DNA from: an uncultured Phaeodactylibacter sp.
Lineage (GTDB): Bacteria; Bacteroidota; Bacteroidia; Chitinophagales; Saprospiraceae
Direction: 5' to 3'
Assembly (NCBI GenBank): GCA_913057245.1
Contig: CAJXNH010000011.1
Coordinates: forward strand, 40,151 to 104,150
DNA length: 64,000 nucleotides
A model generated the notes under the pieces. The model worked only from the letters and a program-made list of their open reading frames with translations. It was not told the DNA's origin and did no database searches. The translations under genes were made by a program, and so were the position numbers. This document shows, in pieces, positions 53,205-61,871 of this stretch (its first letter is position 1; every line of letters begins with the position of its first letter).

Positions 53205-53942
53205 TCAGATCATGTCTGCCCCGATTGACAATGCGACCCCAAGAATGATCACGCCGAGCTTCCGCCAGGAGACCCTGTGCTGATGGGTGTCATCGGCTTC
53301 AAACAAAATTGTTGTGCTAATATGGAGAAAGGAGCCAATCACAAAGCCCAGCAGATTAGCGATTTGCGCGCCCGAAAGGTTAAAGGTACCGGCGGCAAGG
53401 GCTCCGAGTGGGGACATCAGTGCGAAAATGACCAGGCACGTCCAGGCAATTTTCCTGCTAAAGCCGGAGCGGATGAGCAGTGCGACCAGCGCAAAGGCGG
53501 CCGGGAGTTTATGTAGTATGATACCAATGAGCAATTGCTGACCGCCCTCCTCATGCTGATGGTGGTGGGCGTGGAAGTCTTCAAAATAGCCTAGTGGCAT
53601 GCCTTCCAGAAAAGCGTGAAGGGAGAGGCCAGCCATGACCTGTATCGCAAAACTGGCGGGCTCGTGCTGATGGGCGTGCACATGCCCGTGCTCTATGCCC
53701 CGGCTGAATTGCTCGAGGATCAGTTGGGTGAAAAAACCGCCCAGTACCCAAAAGCCGGCATTGTGCCCGCCTTGTTCAAACACGCCGGGCATCAGGTGGA
53801 GCACTGTAATACCCATGATGTAAGCGCCGCTGAAAGACAGGGTGAGCTTCAGCCATTGGTCATTAAAGGTGCTGTACCAGAAGCTTAGCCAGCCTCCGGC
53901 AATAACAGTCAAAAATAAGGCAATGTATTCCGGTAGGCTCAT
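53205..53942 (-). CDS. ZIP-family metal transporter
   Basis: Inner-membrane transporter of 245 residues with about eight helices, probably importing Zn(II) or a related divalent ion. Metal-site helices contain SLHAFLEGMPLGY and IILHKLPAAFALVAL. Two His-rich loops (HGHVHAHQHE and DFHAHHHQHEEGG) are typical of metal delivery. The ATG at 53942 (MSLPEYIALF) is used, because it overlaps the stop of the PAP2 gene by ATGA; a longer reading from 54023 adds a Cys-rich stretch. It is the last gene of the methyltransferase-PAP2-ZIP operon. Confidence 0.88.
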   Translation of the reverse strand: MSLPEYIALFLTVIAGGWLSFWYSTFNDQWLKLTLSFSGAYIMGITVLHLMPGVFEQGGHNAGFWVLGGFFTQLILEQFSRGIEHGHVHAHQHEPASFAIQVMAGLSLHAFLEGMPLGYFEDFHAHHHQHEEGGQQLLIGIILHKLPAAFALVALLIRSGFSRKIAWTCLVIFALMSPLGALAAGTFNLSGAQIANLLGFVIGSFLHISTTILFEADDTHQHRVSWRKLGVIILGVALSIGADMI

Positions 53943-54529
53943 ATAGTTGCATTTTGAAGGTTTAGCGCAGGGCGGGCATTGAAAGCTTTGCTCAGCCCCC
54001 AGCCAATAAGGCTTCCGATGCAACCGCCAACCACAACATCAAGCGGATAGTGTACACCTACATAGACTTGCCCATAGGCGATGCTGATCGCCCAAAGTAT
54101 GATCGGCCATCGGATCCATTTATAGATACCGCCCAGGGTAAGCGCAATAAACCAGGCGATAGCCAGGTGATTGGTGGCGTGTGAGGACGTGAAACTGTAC
54201 CCACCACCGCAGCCACCTCGCTGTTCCACTTTAAAGGGCAACTCTGTATTGTTGCAGGGACGTAGGCGCTCAAAGGTGGGTTTCATTACCTTACTGCTCA
54301 CCGTATCCGCCACGCCAACCGTCAGCACCACGCCCAGGATAAAATATAGCCCTCTCAGCCGGAAGCGGTAAATAGCGAAACCGGCCAGAACGACGTATAG
54401 CGGAATCCAGGTTTTCTTGTCCCGCCACCAGGGCATCACTTCATCCAGCACCGGATGGGTCCACACACCATTCAGCAGGTGGAAGAGGGATTCATCCCAA
54501 TTTAGCAGGTTTGATAGTAGAACTTCCAT
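53939..54529 (-). CDS. PAP2-family membrane phosphatase
   Basis: Type 2 phosphatidic-acid phosphatase of 196 residues with several membrane segments. The three signature motifs are KPTFERLRP, SFTSSHATNH and GQVYVGVHYPLDVVVG, with catalytic His in the second and third. Likely substrates are undecaprenyl pyrophosphate, phosphatidylglycerol phosphate or lipid A. It starts 3 bases after the methyltransferase stop and overlaps the ZIP gene by ATGA. Confidence 0.92.
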   Translation of the reverse strand: MEVLLSNLLNWDESLFHLLNGVWTHPVLDEVMPWWRDKKTWIPLYVVLAGFAIYRFRLRGLYFILGVVLTVGVADTVSSKVMKPTFERLRPCNNTELPFKVEQRGGCGGGYSFTSSHATNHLAIAWFIALTLGGIYKWIRWPIILWAISIAYGQVYVGVHYPLDVVVGGCIGSLIGWGLSKAFNARPALNLQNATI

Positions 54530-54532
54530 AGC

Positions 54533-55273
54533 TTAGGGGTTGATGAGGTTGGCGACCAGAATCAGCCGGGGGCTTTCTATCCAGTTGTAGGGTTGCAGTT
54601 GGTAGTCGCCATAGGTACGCCGGATGTTGAGCCCGGCCAGTTCGAACAGCCGTTCAAAATCAGCCAGTTCAAACAAACGGACGCGCTCTTCAAAGAAATA
54701 GTTCCTGTGCCCATCGGCAAACCGTATGGTCTTCACCACGTGCTGGCCTTCCTGTCGTTTGTGCAGGTCAAAGGTGATGCCGTTGATTTCCCGGTGTTCG
54801 GGGCCGGTCAGGCGTTGCCGGACGTAGTGGGCATTAAAAAAGTCGAGGACAAAGGTGCCCTCCGGCTTTAAACTGTGTGCCACATTTTTCAGGGTCTTCA
54901 GGTCTTCTGCCTCCTCTTCAAAGTAGCCAAAGCTGGTGAAGAAGTTGAAAATATAATCAAAAGCCGCTTCCCGGAAGGGCTCCCGCATATCATGCGTAAA
55001 AAAGTGGAGATGGTCGTGCTCGAACTGACGGGCAAACTCGATGCTTTGCTCAGAGAGGTCCAGGCCCGTTACATCGTACCCCTTACCGGCCAGGTGACGG
55101 GAATAGCGACCCTTGCCGCAAGCCAGGTCAAGCATTTGGCTACCGGACGGCGGATGGAGCGTTTCAAGGAGATGGTCGATAAAGCCTTCTGCTTCGGACT
55201 CATCCCTATCCTTATATAGGATGTGGTAGTAGGGTGAATCAAACCACTCCGCGAACCATTCTTCCTTGACCAT
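54533..55273 (-). CDS. class I SAM-dependent methyltransferase
   Basis: 246-residue methyltransferase. Motif I is MLDLACGKGRYSRHLAGKGY, post-I is VTGLDLSEQS, and HDMREPFREAAFDYIFNFFTSFGYFEEEAED lies at motif II. An N-terminal WFDSPYYHILYKDRDE is seen in a common Bacteroidota subfamily of unknown substrate. It starts the operon that includes PAP2 and ZIP, with a consensus promoter 26 bases upstream. Confidence 0.85.
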   Translation of the reverse strand: MVKEEWFAEWFDSPYYHILYKDRDESEAEGFIDHLLETLHPPSGSQMLDLACGKGRYSRHLAGKGYDVTGLDLSEQSIEFARQFEHDHLHFFTHDMREPFREAAFDYIFNFFTSFGYFEEEAEDLKTLKNVAHSLKPEGTFVLDFFNAHYVRQRLTGPEHREINGITFDLHKRQEGQHVVKTIRFADGHRNYFFEERVRLFELADFERLFELAGLNIRRTYGDYQLQPYNWIESPRLILVANLINP

Positions 55274-55298
55274 TTTACCTAAATTAAGTTATCGGGCG

Positions 55299-55328
55299 CA
55301 AAGATAGCCTTCCTGAAGGGTTTTGCAA
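55299..55328 (-). promoter_or_regulatory. promoter of the methyltransferase-PAP2-ZIP operon
   Basis: On the minus strand TTG (plus 55326-55328), a 19-base spacer and TATCTTTG (plus 55299-55306) match the Bacteroidota consensus. The -7 box is 26 bases ahead of the ATG at 55273. Confidence 0.6.
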
Positions 55329-55352
55329 CGAAGTTGCAAGATATTTGCGGGG

Positions 55353-56189
55353 TCAGAAAGCCCATATTACGCCTAAAGTATTGCCTTGCAGCCCAAAACC
55401 AGCCTGTACTTTCATCCGGTTTTGGAGCTTTCTATGGAGTTCCGGGATCAGGATACCCATTCCTGCTCCAATCAAACCACCGGCAAGGACATCAGATGGG
55501 AAATGCTTTAGCGCACGTACCCGAAGCCAGGCAACAGTGGTAGTGGGCAAAGCGGCGGCTCCAAATAACAGCCACCGGCGGCTGCCCCATTCCGGATGAT
55601 AATCATGTAGCACCTTAGCCAAAAAGAAACCTCCCATAGCGGTGGTAGCGACATGGCCTGAATAGAAGGAATTGCGCATGTTGCCCGATTGGCGTTCCTC
55701 AAGCGGGACCTCCTCGTAGAAGGCCAGCGGGCGGTACCGGTCTACAAATGTGGGGCCGAGCGGGCTGTAGGTGTAAAGGTTGGATGTCAGTGCAACGGTT
55801 TCAAGGTACAACAGTGCTATATCAAGGTAGTCTTTTTTGACCTTTCCGTCCAGCAATAAAAGAAAGGGCAGGCTCGCTGTTCCGTACATTAATATATCAG
55901 AGACCCGGTGAGCCTGTTCCCGTTTGCCGGGATCCTGCTTCAGCCCCGATCGGTTCAATCGGCTAATGCTGTTTGTCATTAGTTGATTGAGTTCGGGCTT
56001 GGTTAGACGGGGTTTGTCTTTTACTCTTGACAGGCCTTCGAAATTGGTATACGCACCTAATAAAGCAACTCCGCCACTTGCCCACCGATTCACGTGGTAT
56101 ACACCGAGGCTGTCCCCAGGGTTATGTTGAGCGGAAGTGTTTGAAAATGGAAGGGTTGCACACAGCAGTAAAAGCCAGATCAGCTTCAT
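55353..56189 (-). CDS. secreted PAP2-family phosphatase
   Basis: 278-residue protein with a signal peptide ending near NTSAQ. The PAP2 core has a less regular first motif (KVKKDYLDIALLYLE to DRYRPLAFYEEV), then NMRNSFYSGHVATTAMGG and RVRALKHFPSDVLAGG. The core acts in the periplasm or outer membrane. It ends with RMKVQAGFGLQGNTLGVIWAF, a barrel-like terminal strand, so the PAP2 domain may be followed by outer-membrane-association. No operon partner; the next gene on the minus strand (Pif1-like) stops 56 bases upstream of its start. Confidence 0.85.
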   Translation of the reverse strand: MKLIWLLLLCATLPFSNTSAQHNPGDSLGVYHVNRWASGGVALLGAYTNFEGLSRVKDKPRLTKPELNQLMTNSISRLNRSGLKQDPGKREQAHRVSDILMYGTASLPFLLLLDGKVKKDYLDIALLYLETVALTSNLYTYSPLGPTFVDRYRPLAFYEEVPLEERQSGNMRNSFYSGHVATTAMGGFFLAKVLHDYHPEWGSRRWLLFGAAALPTTTVAWLRVRALKHFPSDVLAGGLIGAGMGILIPELHRKLQNRMKVQAGFGLQGNTLGVIWAF

Positions 56190-56244
56190 GAACAGTATTC
56201 AGTTTTCTTACCTAAAGGTCGCGAGGCCAGGATTAGTTCGCCGG

Positions 56245-57648
56245 TTAGAAGTGGGTTTCGTAGAACTGAACGACCCGCTCGTCGATAAGGATGTCCTGCA
56301 TGCGCAGTGGTGTCTTCAAAACGATGCCTTCCAGGCTCCGGCAGCGGCTGAGCGCCACGTAGGTTTGCCCGTGTTCGAAGGCGCCTCTGCCCAGGTCGAT
56401 AATGACTTTGTCAAACGTTTTGCCCTGCGATTTGTGGATCGTAATCGCCCATGCTAAACGCAGAGGGAGCTGGGTAAAATTGCCCAACGTCTCGGTATCG
56501 ATCCGGCTGGGGTCTTTATCGCTGGGTTTGTACTTGACTACTTCCCACTCCATGGGCTCTACCTCCAGCTGCGTGGGAGTGCCATCAGCCTGCTCAATTT
56601 GCACCGTCACGGTCTTCTTGTCCAGCTTGATCACCTTGCCGATAGTGCCGTTGACAAAGCGTTTGTCCGGATCATTTTTGATGAACATCACCTGAGCGCC
56701 CAGCTTGAGTTTCAGGGCCGGGTCGGTGGGGTAGAGGCGGGGGTTGAATTGCCCGCTGATGGTGGCGACATAGGTTTTTTCCTCCAGCGGTATCCGGCTG
56801 AGCTCTCTTTGGTTGATGCGGTCAACAGTGGCATTTCGGGCGGAGAGGGTAACGTAGAAATCTTCGGGCTCAAACTGCGGCAGGTGGCGGCTGTTTAGGT
56901 CTTCCAGGTCATCATAATCCAGGCGGTTGAGGCGCACAGACTCGAGCAGGCGGAGGAAATTGCGGTTCTCCTGCCGGTAGACTTTGTTGAGCTCCATCAT
57001 CTCCAGGAAGAAGGTTTGGTCCTCGAAAAGATGGGCGGAAAAAAAATAGGGCGAGTCGTACTCCAGCTGAAAGCGCATGGCTTCAATATCATTAGCCACC
57101 ACGGGGGGCAACTGGAACATATCCCCAAAGAAGACCACCTGAAGCCCACCAAATGGCGCAGGCACCTCCCGGTTGATGCGCAGAAACCAGTCGATATTGT
57201 CCAGCATGTCGGCCCGGACCATGGAGATTTCATCAATCACCAGCACTTCCAGGTTGGTGTAAATCCTGCGGTTGCGGCGCTTTTTCAGGTCTTGCCGGCT
57301 CAGCGGCTTGGGCGGAAAGCCAAAAAAGGAGTGAATGGTTTGCCCGCCCACATTTAGAGCGGCAATACCGGTGGGCGCTAACACTACGGTTTTCTTACGG
57401 GTTGTATTGCGGAAAAGCTGTAGCAGGGTGGACTTGCCGGTACCAGCTCGCCCGGTAATAAAAACGTTGCGCCCCTCATTTTCAATTATATGAAGGGCCG
57501 CTTTAAAGTCGCCGCTAAGTTCCAGTGGTGCCTTTTCGAATGCCAAGTGCCTGCAATTTTTAGCCGCGCCGGACCACCGATGGATAGAGACGTAATAATC
57601 TGTAAGCTGAGCCCGCTCAGCTTCGAAGGCTATGGGGAATGCCAACAA
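56245..57648 (-). CDS. Pif1/RecD-type superfamily 1 helicase
   Basis: DNA helicase of 467 residues. Walker A is GRAGTGKS at 66-73, then LAPTGIAALNVGGQTIHSFF (motif Ia), Walker B VLVIDEISMVRADMLD, VFFGDMFQLPPV (motif III), and the C-terminal AWAITIHKSQGKTFDKV and YVALSRCRSLEGI (motifs V, VI). It is close to bacterial Pif1-like proteins, which unwind G-quadruplexes and R-loops. The first 40 residues are not conserved; a TTG near codon 35 could be the real start. It lies 27 bases downstream of the EEP nuclease stop on the same strand, probably in one transcript. Confidence 0.88.
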   Translation of the reverse strand: MLAFPIAFEAERAQLTDYYVSIHRWSGAAKNCRHLAFEKAPLELSGDFKAALHIIENEGRNVFITGRAGTGKSTLLQLFRNTTRKKTVVLAPTGIAALNVGGQTIHSFFGFPPKPLSRQDLKKRRNRRIYTNLEVLVIDEISMVRADMLDNIDWFLRINREVPAPFGGLQVVFFGDMFQLPPVVANDIEAMRFQLEYDSPYFFSAHLFEDQTFFLEMMELNKVYRQENRNFLRLLESVRLNRLDYDDLEDLNSRHLPQFEPEDFYVTLSARNATVDRINQRELSRIPLEEKTYVATISGQFNPRLYPTDPALKLKLGAQVMFIKNDPDKRFVNGTIGKVIKLDKKTVTVQIEQADGTPTQLEVEPMEWEVVKYKPSDKDPSRIDTETLGNFTQLPLRLAWAITIHKSQGKTFDKVIIDLGRGAFEHGQTYVALSRCRSLEGIVLKTPLRMQDILIDERVVQFYETHF

Positions 57649-57674
57649 ATGAGCTTACGTCTGATCGCACCAGG

Positions 57675-58712
57675 CTACCCGGCAGGCTTTACCATGAAAA
57701 TATAAACCGGGAAGTGATCACTATAGCCACCAAGGTACTCATTTCCACCAAAAGTTCTGAAGGGGTAGCCTTTAAACCTGCCATGTTTTTGGAGCATATA
57801 GCGCGGGTTATGGATACGGACCTTATAGAACTGATAGCCCTCCTGCCGCTCGTCCAGCAATCCATCCGAAAGCAGCATTTGGTCGAACAAGCTCCATGCA
57901 TCGCGGTAGGCCAGGGTTCCGATACCCTTGCGATAAAGCTCATACATAGGATTGTAAAACTCTGCCTTGCGCACTTTTCGGCGGTTGGTCTTGGCACCAA
58001 TGACTTCCTTTACGGATGGGCTGATGGGGTCATCGTTGAGGTCGCCCATAATGACGATTTTAGCCTTAGGGTCTTCGGCGAAGATGGAATCGGCAGCGGA
58101 TTTGCAGACCAGCGCCGCTTTGTTCCTGGCAGGCTGACTGGCTGCTTCCCCCCCGCTTCGGCTGGGCCAGTGGTTGACCATAAAATGCATGGGCTCGCCG
58201 TCAAAATTGCCGGAAACGAGGAGGACGTCACGGGTGTAATCGGGCTCGCCGTCCCGGTAGAGTTCCACAAAGAGGTTCTCATGGCCCTTCAGCTCGAAGT
58301 ACTTGGGGTTGTACAAAAGCGCGACATCGATCCCACGCTCATCAGGGGAGTCCTGATGGACGATCTGGTAGTTCCGGTCTTTGAGGAGCGGGTGCTTTAC
58401 GAAGTCTTCCAGGACACTGCGGTTTTCTATTTCTGAAACCCCAAGAATGGCTACCCCATCCGGTGTAACGTCAGTGCCTAATTCCGCCACGACTTTTGCA
58501 AGGTTGTCCAGTTTAGCCTGATAGCGCTTAGTGTTCCAGACTTTGCTCCCGGTGGGCGTAAATTCGGTATCGCGGACACCTTCTGTATCAAGGGTGTCAA
58601 AGAGGTTCTCAAAGTTGTAGAACCCAACAGCTGCTACTTTATAGTCCTGCTGGGCGGTCAGGGCGGTACTTGCAAAGAATAAGAACAACAGAAGAAAAAG
58701 ATGGCGTGGCAT
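57675..58712 (-). CDS. secreted endonuclease/exonuclease/phosphatase-family enzyme
   Basis: Exported EEP-fold hydrolase of 345 residues. Signal peptide MPRHLFLLLFLFFASTALTAQ. The full catalytic set is visible: FYNFENLFD, GVSEIEN (metal Glu), DERGIDVALLY, NHWPSRSGG, IVIMGDLNDDP and GGYSDHFPVY (catalytic His). I use the ATG at 58712; the longer frame from 58805 places a non-signal stretch in front of the signal peptide and would start only 8 bases after a TATATTTG -7 box. It is divergent from a TonB receptor and DUF5689 gene, suggesting use of extracellular nucleic acid or phosphate esters. Confidence 0.88.
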   Translation of the reverse strand: MPRHLFLLLFLFFASTALTAQQDYKVAAVGFYNFENLFDTLDTEGVRDTEFTPTGSKVWNTKRYQAKLDNLAKVVAELGTDVTPDGVAILGVSEIENRSVLEDFVKHPLLKDRNYQIVHQDSPDERGIDVALLYNPKYFELKGHENLFVELYRDGEPDYTRDVLLVSGNFDGEPMHFMVNHWPSRSGGEAASQPARNKAALVCKSAADSIFAEDPKAKIVIMGDLNDDPISPSVKEVIGAKTNRRKVRKAEFYNPMYELYRKGIGTLAYRDAWSLFDQMLLSDGLLDERQEGYQFYKVRIHNPRYMLQKHGRFKGYPFRTFGGNEYLGGYSDHFPVYIFMVKPAG

Positions 58713-59034
58713 TCTGGTTTCAAGTTGGATACCAGGGCAAAAGAGTTGAGAATTCGTTCGTACCATAAAATTGTTTTCTTGAGGTTGAAGCACCCGAAAG
58801 GGCAATTGGCGGCAAATATATCAAATCTGCTTTTGTAAAAACGAAGACCGAATTGGCCATCGGTATTAAGTTTTGGTTAATTTTTGGGCGCCCGGTCTTA
58901 AATAAAGTTATTTTTCTTCTACTTTTGCACTCGCTTTTAGGACCAATGCCCCCTGAATGCCGCACAACTATCCCAACTATCCCAACAATCACACACCCGC
59001 CACATCGTACATTACTCTGACATAAATCATACTT
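58713..59034. other. divergent intergenic region with two -7 boxes
   Basis: 322 bases without coding signal. CAAATATA at 58813-58820 gives TATATTTG on the minus strand toward the EEP gene; TACTTTTG at 58920-58927 points toward the TonB receptor. Neither has a good -33 element. CAACTATCCCAACTATCCCAAC near 58970-58992 is a short tandem repeat. Confidence 0.5.
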
Positions 59035-61824
59035 ATGCAACTGAAAAGAACGCTTTTTACCCTCTTAGCGCTTTTGCCTGCGTGGCTATTACAAGCGCAA
59101 GTGGAGGTTCGCGGTACCATCTTTGACAGTGAGACGGACCTTCCCATCGCTGCCGTTGTTGTAACCCTTGATGATGGGACAACAGCCGTTTCTGATGAAA
59201 AAGGTACTTTCACTTTCTTTGAGGTGCCGGAGGGCAGCCATGACTTTACCTTCCGTGGTAAAGAGGACTACATCGAGCAAACGCTTAGTACCATCGTCAA
59301 GGATCAGGGCAGCGGGGTGTATGAAATCGGTAAAGTCCAACTCGTGCCTACTCAGCGCGAGGAAGGTATTACCAACAAAGAGGACTTTATCCCTACCATT
59401 ACCCTTTCGGATGGCGACCTGGAACAGGAAACGGACAATCAGAATATTTCCGGTGTCCTGGCCGCCTCGCGCGATGTGTTTGTTTCTGCGGCTGCCTTTA
59501 CCTTTGGTCCCGCCCGCTTCCGGATACGGGGCTACGATTCTGAAAATACTGCTGTATATATCAATGGTGTACCTTTCAACGAACTGGAAAACGGCCGCGC
59601 GTTCTGGAGTGCCCTGGGCGGCTTGAATGACGTAACCCGCAATCGTAATGCAGAGATTGGCCTGAGCCCGCTTTCTTATGCCTTCGGTGGTGTGGGGGGC
59701 GGTTCTTCCATCGATACTCGTGCTTCTTCACAGCGCGAGCAGACTCGCGTGACGATGTCCGCAACCAACCGGGGCTATCGCTGGCGTACCATGCTTACGC
59801 ATTCTACTGGCATGATGGACAATGGTTGGGCTTTTTCCTTCTCCGGATCCCATCGCTGGGCACAGGAGGGATATGAGCCGGGCAGTTTCTACGATGCGTA
59901 CGCATATTTTATGGCCATAGACCGTAAGATAGGGGAAAAACACCTGCTTAACCTAACCACCTTTGGCGCTCCGACACAGCGCGGCCGGGCAGGCGCAAGT
60001 ACGCCGGAAATGTACGACCTGGCTGACAACAACTACTACAACCCTTTCTGGGGCTACCAAAATGGTGAAAAGCGGAACTCCCGGATTTCCCGGGTGCATC
60101 AGCCGGTAATTATGCTGCGGCACGACTGGCAGTTGAGCGAAGACGCTACACTAACCACTACCGCATCTTATCAGTTTGGCCGCATCGGCGGTACCGCTCT
60201 GAACTGGTTTGAAGCGCCGGACCCCCGCCCCGACTACTACCGGAACCTGCCGAGCTATTTCGAGTCTATCGGGCAACCTGAGGCCGCCGCCATCGTAGAA
60301 GCGGACCTGCGCAATAATGAATCCTCCCGGCAGATCAACTGGGATCAGTTTTATGAGGTCAACCGGACTTCTCAGCTGGCAGACAAGTATCCTCAGTTCC
60401 TGGAAGGGCAGGACGTTGATGGCCGCTGGGCGCAATATATGGTGGAGGACCGCCGCTATGACTCTCGCGAGTTTAACTTTTACACCAATTACAATCACGT
60501 CATTAGCGATATCTTCACGCTTAGCGGTGGGCTGACGTATCAGACCCAAACCATCGATAACTTCAAGGAAGTCAACGATCTGTTGGGTGCTGATTACTTT
60601 GTTGATATTGATGCTTTTGCAGTGCGCGACTTCCCGGACAATCCGGAGGTGCAGCAAAGCGACCTGAACAACCCTAACCGCATTGTGCGCGAGGGTGACC
60701 GCTTCGGGTGGAGTTACGATATTGATGTACGCCGGGCTGATGGCTGGCTTCAGGGACAATTCACTCTGCCACGCTTTGATATCTTCGCCGCAGTCAATGG
60801 TAGCCAAACCACTTTCTGGCGAACGGGCAAGTACCGCACAGGCCGCTTCCCGGATCAATCCTTTGGAGAATCGGAAAAGCAAAATTTCACCAACCTTGGC
60901 GTGAAGGGTGGGATTACTTACAAAATTGATGGCCGGAACTACCTGTTTGCCAACGGTACGCACATGACCCGCGCTCCGTTTGTACGAAATGCTTACGTAT
61001 CGCCACGTACGCGCGATCAGCTGGTGCCGGGTCTGGAAAGCGAAACCATCTACGGTGGGGAAATCGGCTACCTGCTGCGTTCGCCGAATGTACAGGGCCG
61101 GGCATCGCTTTACTACACACAGTTTGACAACCGCACCGAGATCATCCGTTTTTATAATGACCTGCAACGGGCATTTGGCAGCCTGGTGATGACCGGGCAG
61201 GATCAACTGCATCAGGGTGCAGAACTGGCGATCGAAGCAAAAGTCACACCCTCTCTGAGCATCCGGGGCGTAGCTGCACTTGGAGATTACGTTTTCAACA
61301 GCAACGCGCAGGGCGAATTGTACGGTGACGATCAGGTGACCTTTGATCAGGTCAATAGTGAATTTGAGGTTTACCAAAAAGGCCTAAAAATACCGGGCCG
61401 CCCTCAGAACGCTTATACGCTGGGGCTCAACCTTCGCCCAAAAGGCTACTGGTTTGCCTACCTGAACTTCAACTACTTCGACAACGTGTTTATCGACTTC
61501 AGCCCGATCAACCGTTCACCGGAGGCGGTAATCGGCCTGGAGCCCAGTTCCCTGGAGTACGATAATATCGTAGCGCAGCGTCAGACCGACGGTCAGTTCA
61601 CCGTTGACTTTTTCGGCGGCAAGTCCTTCAAGTTTGGCAGCACCTTCCTGTACATCAATGCAGGGGTCAACAACATCCTGAACAACACCGACTTTATTAC
61701 GGGCGGTTTTGATCAGTTGCGCTTTGACTTTGATGCCCGGACTGGCGCTGATTCTGTTTTTCAGCCCCGATATTACTACCTGTACGGCCGCAACTTCTTT
61801 GTGAATGTAAGTTTGCGCCTGTAA
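59035..61824 (+). CDS. TonB-dependent receptor with CarboxypepD_reg domain
   Basis: Outer-membrane transporter of 929 residues. Signal peptide ends near WLLQAQ. CarboxypepD_reg domain: VRGTIFDSETDLPIAAVVV, VSDEKGTFTFFEV. The plug includes FGPARFRIRGYDSENTAVYI, PFNELENGRAFWSALGGLND and YAFGGVGGGSSIDTRAS. The barrel ends with FFVNVSLRL. This subfamily commonly precedes a DUF5689 gene, as here (47 bases). Cargo is unknown; the secreted nuclease divergent from it suggests nucleotides or phosphate compounds. Confidence 0.92.
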   Translation: MQLKRTLFTLLALLPAWLLQAQVEVRGTIFDSETDLPIAAVVVTLDDGTTAVSDEKGTFTFFEVPEGSHDFTFRGKEDYIEQTLSTIVKDQGSGVYEIGKVQLVPTQREEGITNKEDFIPTITLSDGDLEQETDNQNISGVLAASRDVFVSAAAFTFGPARFRIRGYDSENTAVYINGVPFNELENGRAFWSALGGLNDVTRNRNAEIGLSPLSYAFGGVGGGSSIDTRASSQREQTRVTMSATNRGYRWRTMLTHSTGMMDNGWAFSFSGSHRWAQEGYEPGSFYDAYAYFMAIDRKIGEKHLLNLTTFGAPTQRGRAGASTPEMYDLADNNYYNPFWGYQNGEKRNSRISRVHQPVIMLRHDWQLSEDATLTTTASYQFGRIGGTALNWFEAPDPRPDYYRNLPSYFESIGQPEAAAIVEADLRNNESSRQINWDQFYEVNRTSQLADKYPQFLEGQDVDGRWAQYMVEDRRYDSREFNFYTNYNHVISDIFTLSGGLTYQTQTIDNFKEVNDLLGADYFVDIDAFAVRDFPDNPEVQQSDLNNPNRIVREGDRFGWSYDIDVRRADGWLQGQFTLPRFDIFAAVNGSQTTFWRTGKYRTGRFPDQSFGESEKQNFTNLGVKGGITYKIDGRNYLFANGTHMTRAPFVRNAYVSPRTRDQLVPGLESETIYGGEIGYLLRSPNVQGRASLYYTQFDNRTEIIRFYNDLQRAFGSLVMTGQDQLHQGAELAIEAKVTPSLSIRGVAALGDYVFNSNAQGELYGDDQVTFDQVNSEFEVYQKGLKIPGRPQNAYTLGLNLRPKGYWFAYLNFNYFDNVFIDFSPINRSPEAVIGLEPSSLEYDNIVAQRQTDGQFTVDFFGGKSFKFGSTFLYINAGVNNILNNTDFITGGFDQLRFDFDARTGADSVFQPRYYYLYGRNFFVNVSLRL

Positions 61825-61871
61825 TTCAGAACCTCAATCATCATTTAGAAAGACATAAAAGCCATTATACA

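Noticed and set aside
60151..61377. 408-codon minus-strand frame inside the TonB receptor
   Set aside because: Shadow frame opposite a receptor with intact plug and barrel.
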